Numbered from the stretch's first letter, positions 36,237 to 45,108 are shown. The stretch: 64,000 nt of DNA from GCA-003244245 sp050699435 (GCA_050699435.1 JBOHGM010000008.1:1-64000), one strand, 5' to 3'. Numbers and translations are program-made. Notes: generated from the sequence alone by a model not told the origin.

Positions 36237-37039
36237 GCCAGCCCTGAGAAGGCTCCAGTGGCCAGGTCTGTCCAGTCGATCGGAGCGGCCAGCAGGTCGG
36301 ACCAGGCGGAGCTGAACCGGGTGGGCAGGTAGTCCCGCAGGCCGCCGAGGGCGTCGATGGTCTCCAGGATCTGGGACAGGATCGACACCATCACCGCACC
36401 ACCGACAGCGCCGAGTGGCGCGTCCGTGCTCACCGACAGCAGCAGGGCGAGCCCGGCGACCCAGCCGAAGTGCAGGGCCAGATAGCCGGGTGCCAGCGCC
36501 AGCCTGCTCACTGCGGGTGCGAAGTCCATCGACTGCCCGGTGGGGGAGATCAGGTCACCGGGCCCGTAGGCGATCACCCCGACGGCCAGCGCCACGGTCG
36601 GCAGCAACACCAGGGCGAAGGCCGAGAGCAGCGCGGCCACCGCCGCCTTCTGCCGCAGCAGCCGCCCGCGCGGCACCGGAGCGGCCAGCAGGTAGCGCAG
36701 GGTCGACCAGGACGCGTCGCTGGCCACGGTGTCGCCGAAGAACAGCGCCACGACCACGACCAGCAGGAAGCCCACCGAGGAGAACATCGTGAACACCACG
36801 AAGTTGGCCGCGCCTGCGGTGGCGAGGTCGATCAAGGTGACGCCCCCTTCGTCCCCGTCGTCGCCCCCGAGTTGGAAAGCGAGCCAGAGCAGGAAGGGCA
36901 GCAGGGCGAGGAACCCGAGGGTGAGCACGGTTCGCTTGCGCCGCAGCTGGCGCACCAGCTCCACCCGCAACGGCAGCGTGGCCCCGGCGCGGTAGCCGGG
37001 CGCGGCCCCGGAGCTGCGGTGCGCCCCCGAGCGGGTCAC
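36173..37039 (-). CDS. ABC-2 type permease, partner of the hydrolase-ABC fusion
   Basis: A 288-residue membrane protein with about six hydrophobic segments. The N-terminal coupling region LRVELVRQLRRKRTVLTLG is followed by TM1; the loop SDASWSTLRYLLAAPVPRGRLLRQK is typical of ABC-2 exporters. Its start overlaps the upstream fusion gene's stop by 4 bases, so it is the channel for that ATPase. Confidence 0.88.
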   Translation of the reverse strand: MTRSGAHRSSGAAPGYRAGATLPLRVELVRQLRRKRTVLTLGFLALLPFLLWLAFQLGGDDGDEGGVTLIDLATAGAANFVVFTMFSSVGFLLVVVVALFFGDTVASDASWSTLRYLLAAPVPRGRLLRQKAAVAALLSAFALVLLPTVALAVGVIAYGPGDLISPTGQSMDFAPAVSRLALAPGYLALHFGWVAGLALLLSVSTDAPLGAVGGAVMVSILSQILETIDALGGLRDYLPTRFSSAWSDLLAAPIDWTDLATGAFSGLAYATVFGVAAWRLFATKDITS

Positions 37040-39753
37040 TCGACCGTCTCCTCTCCCACCAGCTGCAGGAAGGCCTCCTCCAGCCGATGCCCCGCGCCCA
37101 CCCCGTCGACCCCGACCCCGCTGCGGGCGACGATCTCCTCGACGGTGCCGGCGGCCACCAGCCGGCCGCGGTGCATCACCACCACGTGGCTGCAGGTCTG
37201 CTCCACCTCGGCGAGCAGGTGGCTGGAGACGAGCACGGTGCGGCCGCGGGCGGCGTAGTCGCGGAGCACCTCGCGCATCGCGTGGATCTGCGGCGGGTCC
37301 AGGCCATTGGTCGGCTCGTCGAGCACCAGCAGATCCGGCGTGCCGAGCATGGCCTGCGCAATCGCCAGGCGCTGGCGCATCCCCTGGCTGTAGGTGGCCA
37401 CCCGTCTGCGCACTGCGTGGCCCAGTCCGGCGATCTCCAATGCCTCGTCGATACCGGCGTCCGCCGTGGGGCGCCCGGTAGCGGCCCAGTACAGCCGCAG
37501 GTTGTCCGCGCCGGACAGGTGTGGCAGAAATCCGGACCCCTCCACGAACGACCCGACCCGGGACAGCACCGGCGAGCCTGCCATGACCCGGTGGCCGAAT
37601 ACCCGCAGCTCTCCGGTGCTCGGCCGGATCAGTCCCAGCAGCATCCGCAGCACGGTCGTCTTGCCGGCCCCGTTCGGTCCGAGCAGCCCCATCACCTGCC
37701 CCTGCTCGACCCGAAAGGACAGCTCGTCGACGGCGGTGATCCCGCCGGGGTAGCGCTTGGACAGCCCGGAGACCACCAGCGGTACGTCAGCCAGCCGGCG
37801 ATCAGCCTCGTCGGCGCGCCGCTTGCGCACCATGGCGAGCAGCCCGAGCGCCGCGACCAGTGCTGCGAGTCCGCCGAGACCGGCGAGCTGGGTGACCGGA
37901 AGTGGTACGGGCGCCTGCTCGCCGGGCACCACCGGGACGGTGAGGCCGGCATCATCGGCCAGCGCGACCGTGTACCCGGCTGGTTGTGCGGGCACCGCGT
38001 AGCCCCGGTCAGTCGTCGCGACCGCGACGGTGAGCCGGTGTCCCGCCTCCACCGGCCGCACCACACCGGCCAGTGTCACGGTCACCTCGACCGGCGTGCT
38101 GTCGGCGGGCAGCGGCCCGATCCGGATCGGTGCCACCGCAGCGCCGGGCAGGGTGCGCCGCCCATCCGGTCCGACGTCGTAGAGCTTGACGAACAGCACC
38201 GCCTCGCTCGGCGGCGCGGTGCCGTCGGGCAGAGCCGTGCCGCCGGGCAGAGCGGCGACCTGCAGCCGCACCTGGGGCGCTCCGGCGACATCCAGCGAGT
38301 CGACCAGCGGATCCGTGTCGAACGTGGCAGCCTGGCCCGGCAAGTCCGCCGCCACCCCGTCGACGAGTCCCGCCGCCTCGGAGAGGGCGCCGCCGAGCCC
38401 GGGCAGGCTGGTCACCGCTGCCGGGCTGCCGCCGGGAGGCCGGACTATTAGCTGCGGGTCGCCGTGCAAGGCGAACTCCCGGCGTTGCACTCCGGGGTGC
38501 TGGGATGCGGGGTGCTGGGATGCGGGGTGCTGGGATGCGGGGTGCTGGGATGCGGGGTGCTGGGATGCGGGGTGCTGGGATGCGGTGCTACGGGATCCGG
38601 GGTAGCGCAGCCCAGGGTAGGCCGGTGCGGTGACGGTGCGCTGACCGAAGTCCTCGGCGCCGAAGGCGCCCTGCACCTGGTAGTCGAAGCCGGTGCCGGG
38701 ATCCTCTCCGGTGCCGGACAGGTGGTAGTCGAACCAGCTGCCGATTTCCTCCCGAAGCCACTCCCCAGGTTCGCCGCCGTCGTGCCCGCCTGCATACCAG
38801 ATCATCCTCAGTGGCGCGCCTGCCGCGGCGAGCTGGCGGGCGGTCGCGTCGGCCTGGTCCAAGCCGAAGAGGGTGTCCTGCTCGCCCTGCACGAGCAGGG
38901 TCGGCGCGGTGATGCGACCGGCCACCGACGCGGGCGACGAGCGGCGCAGCAACGCCGTGATCTCCGAGGTGGGTTCGCCGGCGGTGGCCGCCTGGGTATA
39001 GGCCGCGCACACCTCGGGGCGAAACCGCCCGCACACCCCGGAGCCGCCGGTGCCTGCACCGAAGAACAACCCCGCCCAGTCCCGCTTGAACACCCCATCC
39101 GGAGCGAACGCACCCGCTGCCGGGGTGGTGGCCGGGATCGGCGCCCGGCTCGCCGCGTTCGGAAACAGCGCCTGGGCCAGGTCGTTCCAGGTGATCAGCG
39201 GAGCGAGCGCGTCCACCCGCTGATCGGTCCCGGCGAGCAGCAGGGCCAGCGCACCGCCGTAGGACGCGCCGGTGACGCCGACCCGCGGGTCGCCAGGCCC
39301 GTCGCGGATCACGTCGGGACGCCGGGCCAGCCAGTTCACCAGAGCCCTGGCATCGGCTACCTCGTAGTCCGGGGAGTTGAGCCCGATCAGCCCTTCGCTC
39401 TCGCCGAAGCCCCGCGCCGTCCAGGCCAGCACGACGAAACCGCGGCGGGCCAGCTCGATCGCCTCGGCGCGGACCGAATGCTTGCTGCCACCGAAGCCGT
39501 GGGCCAGCAGCACAGCCGGGGCAGGGGTGGCCGGCGGCTGGTACACGGTGCCGTCCAGTCGCAGCGACTCACTGCCCCCCGGGCCTTCCGGGACGTCGAT
39601 CGTGACGTTCTCGGTGCCCACCGGCGGCGGATCGGGCGGCGTCACCATGGCCAGTGCCGTACCCGCGGTCGTGATCAGCGCGACGACGAGCAGCAGGACG
39701 GTCGGTCGTCGGCGCAGACGCGCCAGCCGAGATGGCCAGGTCGGTCGGGGCAC
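37036..39753 (-). CDS. Alpha/beta hydrolase fused to an ABC transporter ATPase
   Basis: A 905-residue fusion. Residues ~18-37 are a membrane or signal helix. Residues ~50-370 are an alpha/beta hydrolase of the CocE/X-prolyl dipeptidyl peptidase group (HGFGGSKHS; nucleophile Ser 164 in VTGASYGGAL; acid in QGEQDTLFG; His in YAGGHDGG). Residues 391-420 are six ASQHP repeats, then a jelly-roll-like region, a membrane helix (~621-642) and an ABC ATPase (Walker A GPNGAGKTT ~692, signature YSQGMRQ, Walker B LLVLDEPTNGLDP). The hydrolase should face outside and the ATPase inside. GTG at 39753 has a TATCGT box 7 bases upstream; GTG at 39816 is an alternative. Confidence 0.85.
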   Translation of the reverse strand: MPRPTWPSRLARLRRRPTVLLLVVALITTAGTALAMVTPPDPPPVGTENVTIDVPEGPGGSESLRLDGTVYQPPATPAPAVLLAHGFGGSKHSVRAEAIELARRGFVVLAWTARGFGESEGLIGLNSPDYEVADARALVNWLARRPDVIRDGPGDPRVGVTGASYGGALALLLAGTDQRVDALAPLITWNDLAQALFPNAASRAPIPATTPAAGAFAPDGVFKRDWAGLFFGAGTGGSGVCGRFRPEVCAAYTQAATAGEPTSEITALLRRSSPASVAGRITAPTLLVQGEQDTLFGLDQADATARQLAAAGAPLRMIWYAGGHDGGEPGEWLREEIGSWFDYHLSGTGEDPGTGFDYQVQGAFGAEDFGQRTVTAPAYPGLRYPGSRSTASQHPASQHPASQHPASQHPASQHPASQHPGVQRREFALHGDPQLIVRPPGGSPAAVTSLPGLGGALSEAAGLVDGVAADLPGQAATFDTDPLVDSLDVAGAPQVRLQVAALPGGTALPDGTAPPSEAVLFVKLYDVGPDGRRTLPGAAVAPIRIGPLPADSTPVEVTVTLAGVVRPVEAGHRLTVAVATTDRGYAVPAQPAGYTVALADDAGLTVPVVPGEQAPVPLPVTQLAGLGGLAALVAALGLLAMVRKRRADEADRRLADVPLVVSGLSKRYPGGITAVDELSFRVEQGQVMGLLGPNGAGKTTVLRMLLGLIRPSTGELRVFGHRVMAGSPVLSRVGSFVEGSGFLPHLSGADNLRLYWAATGRPTADAGIDEALEIAGLGHAVRRRVATYSQGMRQRLAIAQAMLGTPDLLVLDEPTNGLDPPQIHAMREVLRDYAARGRTVLVSSHLLAEVEQTCSHVVVMHRGRLVAAGTVEEIVARSGVGVDGVGAGHRLEEAFLQLVGEETVE
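38493..38583. repeat. 15-bp coding tandem repeat, six copies
   Basis: GGGGTGCTGGGATGC and near-perfect copies, in frame with the hydrolase-ABC gene, encode ASQHP on the minus strand. The copy number is likely to vary between strains by slippage. Confidence 0.9.
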
Positions 39754-39760
39754 TCCACCG

Positions 39761-39766
39761 ACGATA
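39761..39766 (-). promoter_or_regulatory. -10 box of the hydrolase-ABC fusion gene
   Basis: TATCGT on the minus strand lies 7 bases before GTG 39753, which supports that start and a leaderless message. It is the main reason for rejecting the longer frame. Confidence 0.4.
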
Positions 39767-39887
39767 GGTGAGGGGGCCGACGGTAGGTGTGCTGCGGTGG
39801 CGCCGCGTCCTTGCACGCGACCACTCAGTTGTGCGCCTCCCCACCCCGATTGGCGGTGCGGTCGTGGGTGGGGGAGACTGAGGGTGT

Positions 39888-39993
39888 TCGTGGAGGGGAG
39901 TATTCCTTCGCGGCGGCATCGTCATCACGGTTGCTTGTCCCCACAGGCGCCCGGTGCCGTCGACCGGTTATCCGGTGGAAGAGACCTCCGGAG
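39888..39993 (+). promoter_or_regulatory. yybP-ykoY manganese riboswitch
   Basis: The leader of terC has the features of the yybP-ykoY class: an outer stem of GGAGG (39892-39896) with CCTCC (39985-39989), the conserved GGGGAGTA near the 5' end, the CATCGTCATCACGG element, a GCGCCCGGTGCC hairpin and the GGAAGAGACCTCC 3' end. The class senses Mn(II) and controls exporters of the TerC/Alx and MntP types. The GGAGG ribosome binding site of terC lies 26 bases further on. The call rests on motif recognition, not a covariance search. Confidence 0.85.
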
Positions 39994-40027
39994 ATCGACG
40001 TAAGCCGTCTGCCCGGAGGCCATGCAT

Positions 40028-41050
40028 ATGAGTGTTCCCACGTGGGTGTGGTTCGCCACCCTCGGCGGCCTCATCATCCTGCTGGCCCTTGATCTGTTTA
40101 TCGTCGATCGTCGGCCACATGAGGTCGGCATCGCGGAGGCCAGTCGGTGGGTGGCGTTCTACGTCACCTGCGCCGTGGCGTTCGGCTTCGGCGTATGGTA
40201 TTTCGCAGGCAGCGGTTTCGCCTTTGAATACTTCGCCGGATACATCACCGAATACTCGCTGTCGATGGACAACCTTTTCATCTTCCTGATCATCATGGCG
40301 ACGTTCGGCGTGCCTGCCGTCCATCAGCACCGGGTGCTGCTGATCGGCATCGTACTCGCGCTCGTTATGCGGGGATTGTTCATCGCGGCGGGTGCGGCGC
40401 TGATCTCTCGGTTCAGTTGGGTGTTCTACTTGTTCGGTGCGCTGCTGATCTATCTGGGCTGGCAGCAACTCCGGCACCAGGGTAAAGCTGAGGAGTATCG
40501 CGAGAACCTCGCGCTACGCCTGCTGCGCAAGCTCGTCCCGGTGACCGACGTCTACCACGGTAGGAAGCTCACTGTGAAGCAGGACGGCAAGCGGTGGATC
40601 ACGCCGATGCTCGTCGTGATGCTGGCGATCGGTACCACTGACGTGATCTTCGCGCTGGACTCCATCCCGGCGATCTTCGGGCTCACCAAGGAACCTTTTC
40701 TCGTCTTCACCGCCAACGCCTTCGCGCTGATGGGCTTGCGGCAGCTGTACTTCCTCATCGGCGGGCTGCTCAACAAGCTCGTGTACCTGTCTATCGGGCT
40801 TGGTATGATCCTGGGGTTCATCGGGGTCAAACTGGTACTCGAGGCATTGCACAAGAATGCACTGCCGTTCCTCAACGGTGGCCGGCCGCTGGACGTCGTA
40901 CCGACAGTAGGCATCGAGCTATCGCTGGGCGTTATCGTCGGTGTACTCTTGGTGACCACGATAGCCAGCCTGCTGAAAATGCGCAGGGACCCGGTGGTCA
41001 ACCAGCCTGTCGACAAGGCGGTCGGGACGGCAGCGGGGAGGGCCGGCTGA
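40028..41050 (+). CDS. TerC/Alx-family membrane protein, probable manganese exporter
   Basis: A 340-residue integral membrane protein with eight to nine helices. The two acidic metal-site signatures of the family are present, EYSLSMDNLFIF (about residue 75) and IFALDSIPAIFG (about residue 205), related by internal duplication. Family members relieve manganese load and help metallate exported proteins. ATG at 40028 lies 8 bases after GGAGG, a better spacing than ATG 40022. The riboswitch upstream predicts induction by excess Mn(II). Confidence 0.94.
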   Translation: MSVPTWVWFATLGGLIILLALDLFIVDRRPHEVGIAEASRWVAFYVTCAVAFGFGVWYFAGSGFAFEYFAGYITEYSLSMDNLFIFLIIMATFGVPAVHQHRVLLIGIVLALVMRGLFIAAGAALISRFSWVFYLFGALLIYLGWQQLRHQGKAEEYRENLALRLLRKLVPVTDVYHGRKLTVKQDGKRWITPMLVVMLAIGTTDVIFALDSIPAIFGLTKEPFLVFTANAFALMGLRQLYFLIGGLLNKLVYLSIGLGMILGFIGVKLVLEALHKNALPFLNGGRPLDVVPTVGIELSLGVIVGVLLVTTIASLLKMRRDPVVNQPVDKAVGTAAGRAG

Positions 41051-41062
41051 CCGCGCCGGCCC
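41040..41062. terminator. Hairpin at the terC stop codon
   Basis: GGGCCGGC (41040-41047) pairs with GCCGGCCC (41055-41062) around a 7-base loop that contains the terC stop codon. It lies between convergent genes and may serve both, without a T tract. Confidence 0.45.
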
Positions 41063-41096
41063 CCGGCGCCTTCGTGCCGTGGTCCGCCGCGGACGA

Positions 41097-41495
41097 TCAG
41101 CTGGCCATCGGCGCCAGCGAACGGTCGGCGGCCACTCCCACCGCCACCAGCAGCGCTGCGCTGGCCAGGTGCAGTACGTTGTCCGCGGGGTTCAGCGAGA
41201 GAATGTTCGCTGTGGAACCCAGCAGGAACAGCCCGATCACACCGACGAGCAGGTAGACCCCTCCGACGAGCGTGTTGACCATCTTCGCGATCTTGGGCAC
41301 CGCGAGACCGCCGGCAATGAGCAGGGCGCCGACGAGCAGGTGCACGATGTTGTGCAGCGGGTTCACCTCGAAGATCCCGAGCAGCAGCCCACCGTCCGTA
41401 CTGGCTAAGCCGCTGGTGCCGGTCACGGTGAACCCCAGCAGGCCGACCAGTACGTAGACCGCACCAAAGCCGACGCCCACAGACTTGTTGATCAT
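41097..41495 (-). CDS. DUF4383 membrane protein
   Basis: A 132-residue protein with four hydrophobic segments and the family pattern NPLHNIVHLLVGALLI near the middle and NPADNVLHLASAALL near the end, showing an internal two-fold repeat. DUF4383 proteins are small inner-membrane proteins of unknown function in actinobacteria. It converges on terC and shares the hairpin between them. Confidence 0.88.
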   Translation of the reverse strand: MINKSVGVGFGAVYVLVGLLGFTVTGTSGLASTDGGLLLGIFEVNPLHNIVHLLVGALLIAGGLAVPKIAKMVNTLVGGVYLLVGVIGLFLLGSTANILSLNPADNVLHLASAALLVAVGVAADRSLAPMAS

Positions 41496-41594
41496 GAAAT
41501 GCTTCCCCTTTCGGGACGCTGAACTGGTAATCCGACTTCACGCGGTGTTCGCCCCCCGCACCCAGTGCGGTTCGCAGCCAACTAGCCTCCGGAC

Positions 41595-42938
41595 GTGACC
41601 GTCCGCGCGTTGCGCGCCATGCTGCTCGCCGGGGTAGTGGTGTCCTGGGCACTCGCGGTGTGGCTGGTGCTGGGCGGGCCCCCTGGGTTCATCGATCTGA
41701 TGGTCTATCGCGCCGGGGGGTACGCCTGGGTCAGCGGCGTCCCGCTGTACGGGCCGGAGTTCCCCGCGCTGATCAGGCTGCTCCCCTTGCCGTTCACCTA
41801 CCCGCCGATCTCGGCCGTGCTCTTCGCTCCGCTGGCCGCGGTGCCGTTTCCGGTCGCCGCTGTACTGCTCGCCGCGGCCAGCCTGGCGTGCCTGGTGCTC
41901 GTCGGGTGGCTGACCGCGCGGCGGCTGGAGCTGGACCGGTGGCGTGGCACCCAACTCGCTTCGGCGGCCGTGGTGCTGGTCACCGTGACCGAACCGGTGC
42001 GCGAGACGCTCACCTTCGGCCAGGTGAACCTGTTGCTCATGGGCCTGGTGGTGGCCGACTGCCTGCTGCCCCGCACCCCCTGGCCGCGCGGCACGCTCAT
42101 CGGCCTCGCTGCGGCGATCAAGCTCACCCCGGCGATATTCGTGGTGTTCTTCCTGGCCCACCGGCAGTGGCGCCCAGTGCTCGTCGCCGGGGCGGCTTTC
42201 GTCGTGGCGACAGCCGCCGGGTTCCTGGCCGCGTCCGGTGCCTCGTTCACGTACTGGTTCGGCGGCGTGCTCACCGATCCCGCACGGATCGGGTCACCCG
42301 CCTTCCCCAGCAACCAGTCCCTGGCCGGGCTGCTGCACCGCGCGGCACCCTCGCTCCCGGCGCCCTGGCAGACGGCGATCTGGCTGCTAGCCGCGCTGGC
42401 GGCGCTGGTCGCCGGATGGGTGGCCGCGCGGCGGTTGCGTGGCCGTGGACACGACGTTGCCGCGCTGCTCGCGGTGGCCGCGGCTGGCCTGCTCGCCTCA
42501 CCGGTGTCCTGGTCACACCACTACGTATGGGTGGTGCCTGCCCTGGTCTGGTTCGCGTACCAGGCCCGACGTTCGCCGCGGTGGTGGCCGGCTCTGGTGG
42601 TGCTGGCAGGGGTGTTCATCGTCGGCCCGCACTGGCTGGTCGCGACCCGCGAGGACCACCTGCCGGACTGGGGCCTCGGCGAGCATCTCGTCGGCAACAC
42701 CTATGTGTGGGCGGCCTTGCTGGCGCTGCTCGTTGCGGTGCTCGGACGGCTCGCGCCCCACTCAACCGGACCAGATCAGGCCAGGGACAGGCCCACGAGA
42801 CAATCCGCCAGCGTGGGCACTCCGTCGTCACCAGCGACCCGGACGACCTGCGCGCCATCGACCCCGATCTACCCTGGTTCCGGTGACATGACTGCCCGGT
42901 GTCCTTACATCCGCTCACGGGACGAGGCCGACACGTGA
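41595..42938 (+). CDS. GT87-family (DUF2029) mannosyltransferase-like membrane protein
   Basis: A polytopic glycosyltransferase of the GT-C fold with about ten hydrophobic segments. IDLMVYRAGGYAWVSGVPLY holds the catalytic aspartate after TM1; FTYPPISAVLFAP and TFGQVNLLLMGLVVADC are family signatures. Relatives add alpha-1,2-mannose from polyprenyl-phosphate-mannose to lipoglycans such as lipomannan. The last ~55 residues (after LGRLAPHS) are low-complexity and read through a PIN-domain fragment in another frame, so the native C-terminus was probably lost. Confidence 0.85.
   Translation: MTVRALRAMLLAGVVVSWALAVWLVLGGPPGFIDLMVYRAGGYAWVSGVPLYGPEFPALIRLLPLPFTYPPISAVLFAPLAAVPFPVAAVLLAAASLACLVLVGWLTARRLELDRWRGTQLASAAVVLVTVTEPVRETLTFGQVNLLLMGLVVADCLLPRTPWPRGTLIGLAAAIKLTPAIFVVFFLAHRQWRPVLVAGAAFVVATAAGFLAASGASFTYWFGGVLTDPARIGSPAFPSNQSLAGLLHRAAPSLPAPWQTAIWLLAALAALVAGWVAARRLRGRGHDVAALLAVAAAGLLASPVSWSHHYVWVVPALVWFAYQARRSPRWWPALVVLAGVFIVGPHWLVATREDHLPDWGLGEHLVGNTYVWAALLALLVAVLGRLAPHSTGPDQARDRPTRQSASVGTPSSPATRTTCAPSTPIYPGSGDMTARCPYIRSRDEADT
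42790..42886 (+). pseudogene. C-terminal remnant of a PIN-domain toxin
   Basis: Inside the 3' end of the glycosyltransferase frame, another frame reads GHSVVTSDPDDLRAIDPDLP and then a stop. TSDPDDL is the typical last acidic motif of VapC-like PIN ribonucleases. No N-terminal part precedes it. Confidence 0.6.
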
Positions 42939-43055
42939 GGCGGTGAGGACCTCGTCGCGGTGCGCGGCGAGGATGGCTCGGGACTCGGCGACCTCGGCCT
43001 CGTTGTCGGAGTGGAACCACTTCACCACTACCGACGTGTCAACGACGGCGATCAC
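42915..43055 (-). pseudogene. Truncated VapC-like PIN toxin
   Basis: GTG at 43055 overlaps the antitoxin stop (GTGA). The frame begins with the PIN motif IAVVDTSVVVKWFH, continues to about residue 38 and ends at residue 46 without the remaining acidic residues. Normal PIN toxins have about 130 residues. The toxin is therefore inactive. Confidence 0.7.
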
Positions 43056-43288
43056 GGCAGGGTATCGCGGTCGGCTCGCACCAGGTCAGCCGCTTCGAAC
43101 GCTCCTGCGGAGCGGAACCGCTCACGGGATCGTGCGATCGCCGCGTCCACCGCGGCGGGATCCCGCCGGTCGAGTTCCCGCCGCACGGCGAGCGTCAGCA
43201 ACGCGCTGCGGCTCGTCGAGCGTCGCCGTGCCTCGGCATCCACCCGCTCCAGCACATCATCGGGCAACGACACCATTACCTTAGCCAC
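43052..43288 (-). CDS. Ribbon-helix-helix antitoxin (VapB-like)
   Basis: A 78-residue CopG/MetJ-type protein: the N-terminal strand KVMVSLPDDVLERVD binds DNA, and the following helices SRSALLTLAVRREL form the dimer. The C-terminal region would wrap the toxin. GTG at 43288 has a TACACT box 6 bases upstream (leaderless). Its toxin gene downstream is truncated, so this is an orphan antitoxin that may still repress its own promoter. Confidence 0.8.
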   Translation of the reverse strand: MAKVMVSLPDDVLERVDAEARRRSTSRSALLTLAVRRELDRRDPAAVDAAIARSRERFRSAGAFEAADLVRADRDTLP

Positions 43289-43559
43289 ACCCAGAGTGTA
43301 GCCGTGCAGTACTGCCGCATGCCTGGCCCCGACGGACGCCATGGCCACCTGCGTCCCGAGCCTCACCAGCGCTGCACCCGTGATTTGTCAGCCCGAGCCT
43401 GCGGCTTAGAGCGACCGGCAGTATGAAGCCTTCGAACAGGGCGATACGGCTCTGGGTGCCTCGACTGATCACGCTCGGTACATCGGTCTGCGGTCGTCGA
43501 ACATCATGGCCTGTGTTCGTGGCGGTTCCCGCCACATTCGGTCGGAACTGGTTGCGCGG

Positions 43560-45035
43560 CTAGGCCGCCACCTGCCGGGCCATCCGGGCTAGCTCCCGCG
43601 CGTCGGTGCCGGGCCGGGCCTCCAGCGCCTCCGCGAGAGGTGCCAGCTGCCTGCGGGTGCGCACGCTGGTCAGCTTGGTGACGTCGGTGATGGCGCTGTG
43701 CGCCAGCTGCAGGCCGCGCTGTTCCCCGGCCTTGACGTGGATGGTGGCCAGCACGACACCGGTCATGGTGCGGCTGATCTTCCTGCCGCCCTCCCAGCGG
43801 CGCAGCGACGCGGTGGCCAGTGAATGGGCGAGGTCCAGCCGTCCCCGGGCCAGCTCCAGCCACGCGCCGGGGCGATCCAGGTCGCCATGGGGATTCGTGT
43901 GGGCGGGTGTCCAGAGATCCCGGCCTCTGGCCAGGCAGGTGATGGCGGCATCCAGGTCCCCCAGGCAAGCGAGGGCGGTCGCGGATTCCTGCAGGGCGCA
44001 CGCCTCTGCGGCGGCCCGTCCGCTCACTCCGACGACCACCGCACGCTGATCGTCCGACGGGATGTCCCACGCCTTGACCTGCGCGCACTGCAGCATCTTC
44101 AGCCCGTCGTCGGGGTGGCCGTGCTCCACGCTGGCCAGCCCGGCATGTCGTAGGGCGAGAACCTGCAGGTAGGCGTCATCGGCTTGGCTGGCCAGCTCCA
44201 GCGCCCGCGCGTAGTGGTAGAGCGCGTGTCGATAGAGCCCCGCATCGAACGCCGCCCACCCAGCCTGGATGCGCAGCTCAGCAACGGCGACCATCAGTGC
44301 CCGGGTGACCGGCTCCGGGCCGGGCACATCCAGTAGCCGGGTGGCCAACGCGGCCGCTGCGGCGGCCGTCTCGGGGACAACGTAGCCCGTGTCACCGACG
44401 CCGAGCCGCCGGGTCATGTCCCGTACCTGCGTGACGTGGCAACCGCTGAGCTGGGACGGCAGCGGCACCGGGTCCAGAGGGCCCAGGTCGTCGAGTAGCT
44501 CCCCGATCCCCGTGACCGGGGCGCCGGCTAGCACCATCCCCCCCAAGGCGATCAGGTGTCTGCGCAGCATGTCCGCAGTCACCCCCTTCGGGGTGTTGGC
44601 GTCCGTGACTCCCCCAGGGTAGATGCCGGGCGGGCCGTACCAGGTGCCATCCGGTCCCCACCAGGACAGCCCCATGCGTTCCGGGGGGATGCCCAGCCCC
44701 CTGGTGAGCGCGACCAGTACGTCGTAGGAGATCACCCGCCGGCCGTGGATGATCTCGGAGATGTTCGGCTGGGACCGCCCGGTGAGCCGGGCGATCCGCC
44801 GCTGGCTGATCCCGATCGCACCCAGCGCGCGGAACAGCGTGGCGAAGTCGTGGCCGATCAGCACCGGCGCGAGCGCGGGCCGGGCGTACCACTCGGGCGC
44901 GACCGGTGCTGTGCTGGTGCCGCCGGAGGTGTCTGCCGTCGTCTCCGATGGCCGATCGGCCGGAGGTGTCTGTTCGCCGGGTTGGTGACCGCTATGGGCG
45001 AGTTTGTCGGCGTGGCCGTAGCTCACTGTCCCCAC
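43560..45035 (-). CDS. XRE-type regulator with TPR-like helical sensor
   Basis: A 491-residue regulator. A low-complexity lead of ~50 residues precedes the helix-turn-helix (ISQRRIARLTGRSQPNISEIIHG, about 75-97), followed by GLGIPPERMGLSWWGPDGT. The remaining ~350 residues are helical TPR-like repeats (LYRHALYHYARALELASQAD, ALRHAGLASVEHGHPDDGLK). Such proteins are common actinobacterial regulators, possibly of peptide sensing. Targets are unknown; both neighbours point elsewhere. Confidence 0.85.
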   Translation of the reverse strand: MGTVSYGHADKLAHSGHQPGEQTPPADRPSETTADTSGGTSTAPVAPEWYARPALAPVLIGHDFATLFRALGAIGISQRRIARLTGRSQPNISEIIHGRRVISYDVLVALTRGLGIPPERMGLSWWGPDGTWYGPPGIYPGGVTDANTPKGVTADMLRRHLIALGGMVLAGAPVTGIGELLDDLGPLDPVPLPSQLSGCHVTQVRDMTRRLGVGDTGYVVPETAAAAAALATRLLDVPGPEPVTRALMVAVAELRIQAGWAAFDAGLYRHALYHYARALELASQADDAYLQVLALRHAGLASVEHGHPDDGLKMLQCAQVKAWDIPSDDQRAVVVGVSGRAAAEACALQESATALACLGDLDAAITCLARGRDLWTPAHTNPHGDLDRPGAWLELARGRLDLAHSLATASLRRWEGGRKISRTMTGVVLATIHVKAGEQRGLQLAHSAITDVTKLTSVRTRRQLAPLAEALEARPGTDARELARMARQVAA

Positions 45036-45108
45036 CTGCTTCCCCTTGGTGCCCCGTGACGGGGCGCACAGTACCGTACCCGTTAGCGTGATGATCGGCC
45101 CGGCGACC

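Noticed and set aside
38493..38583. Possible CRISPR array from regular repeats
   Set aside because: The units are contiguous 15-mers without spacers and stay in frame, encoding ASQHP within a protein.
43281..43535. Minus-strand 84-codon frame
   Set aside because: No motif, no ribosome binding site, and it covers the promoter of the antitoxin gene.
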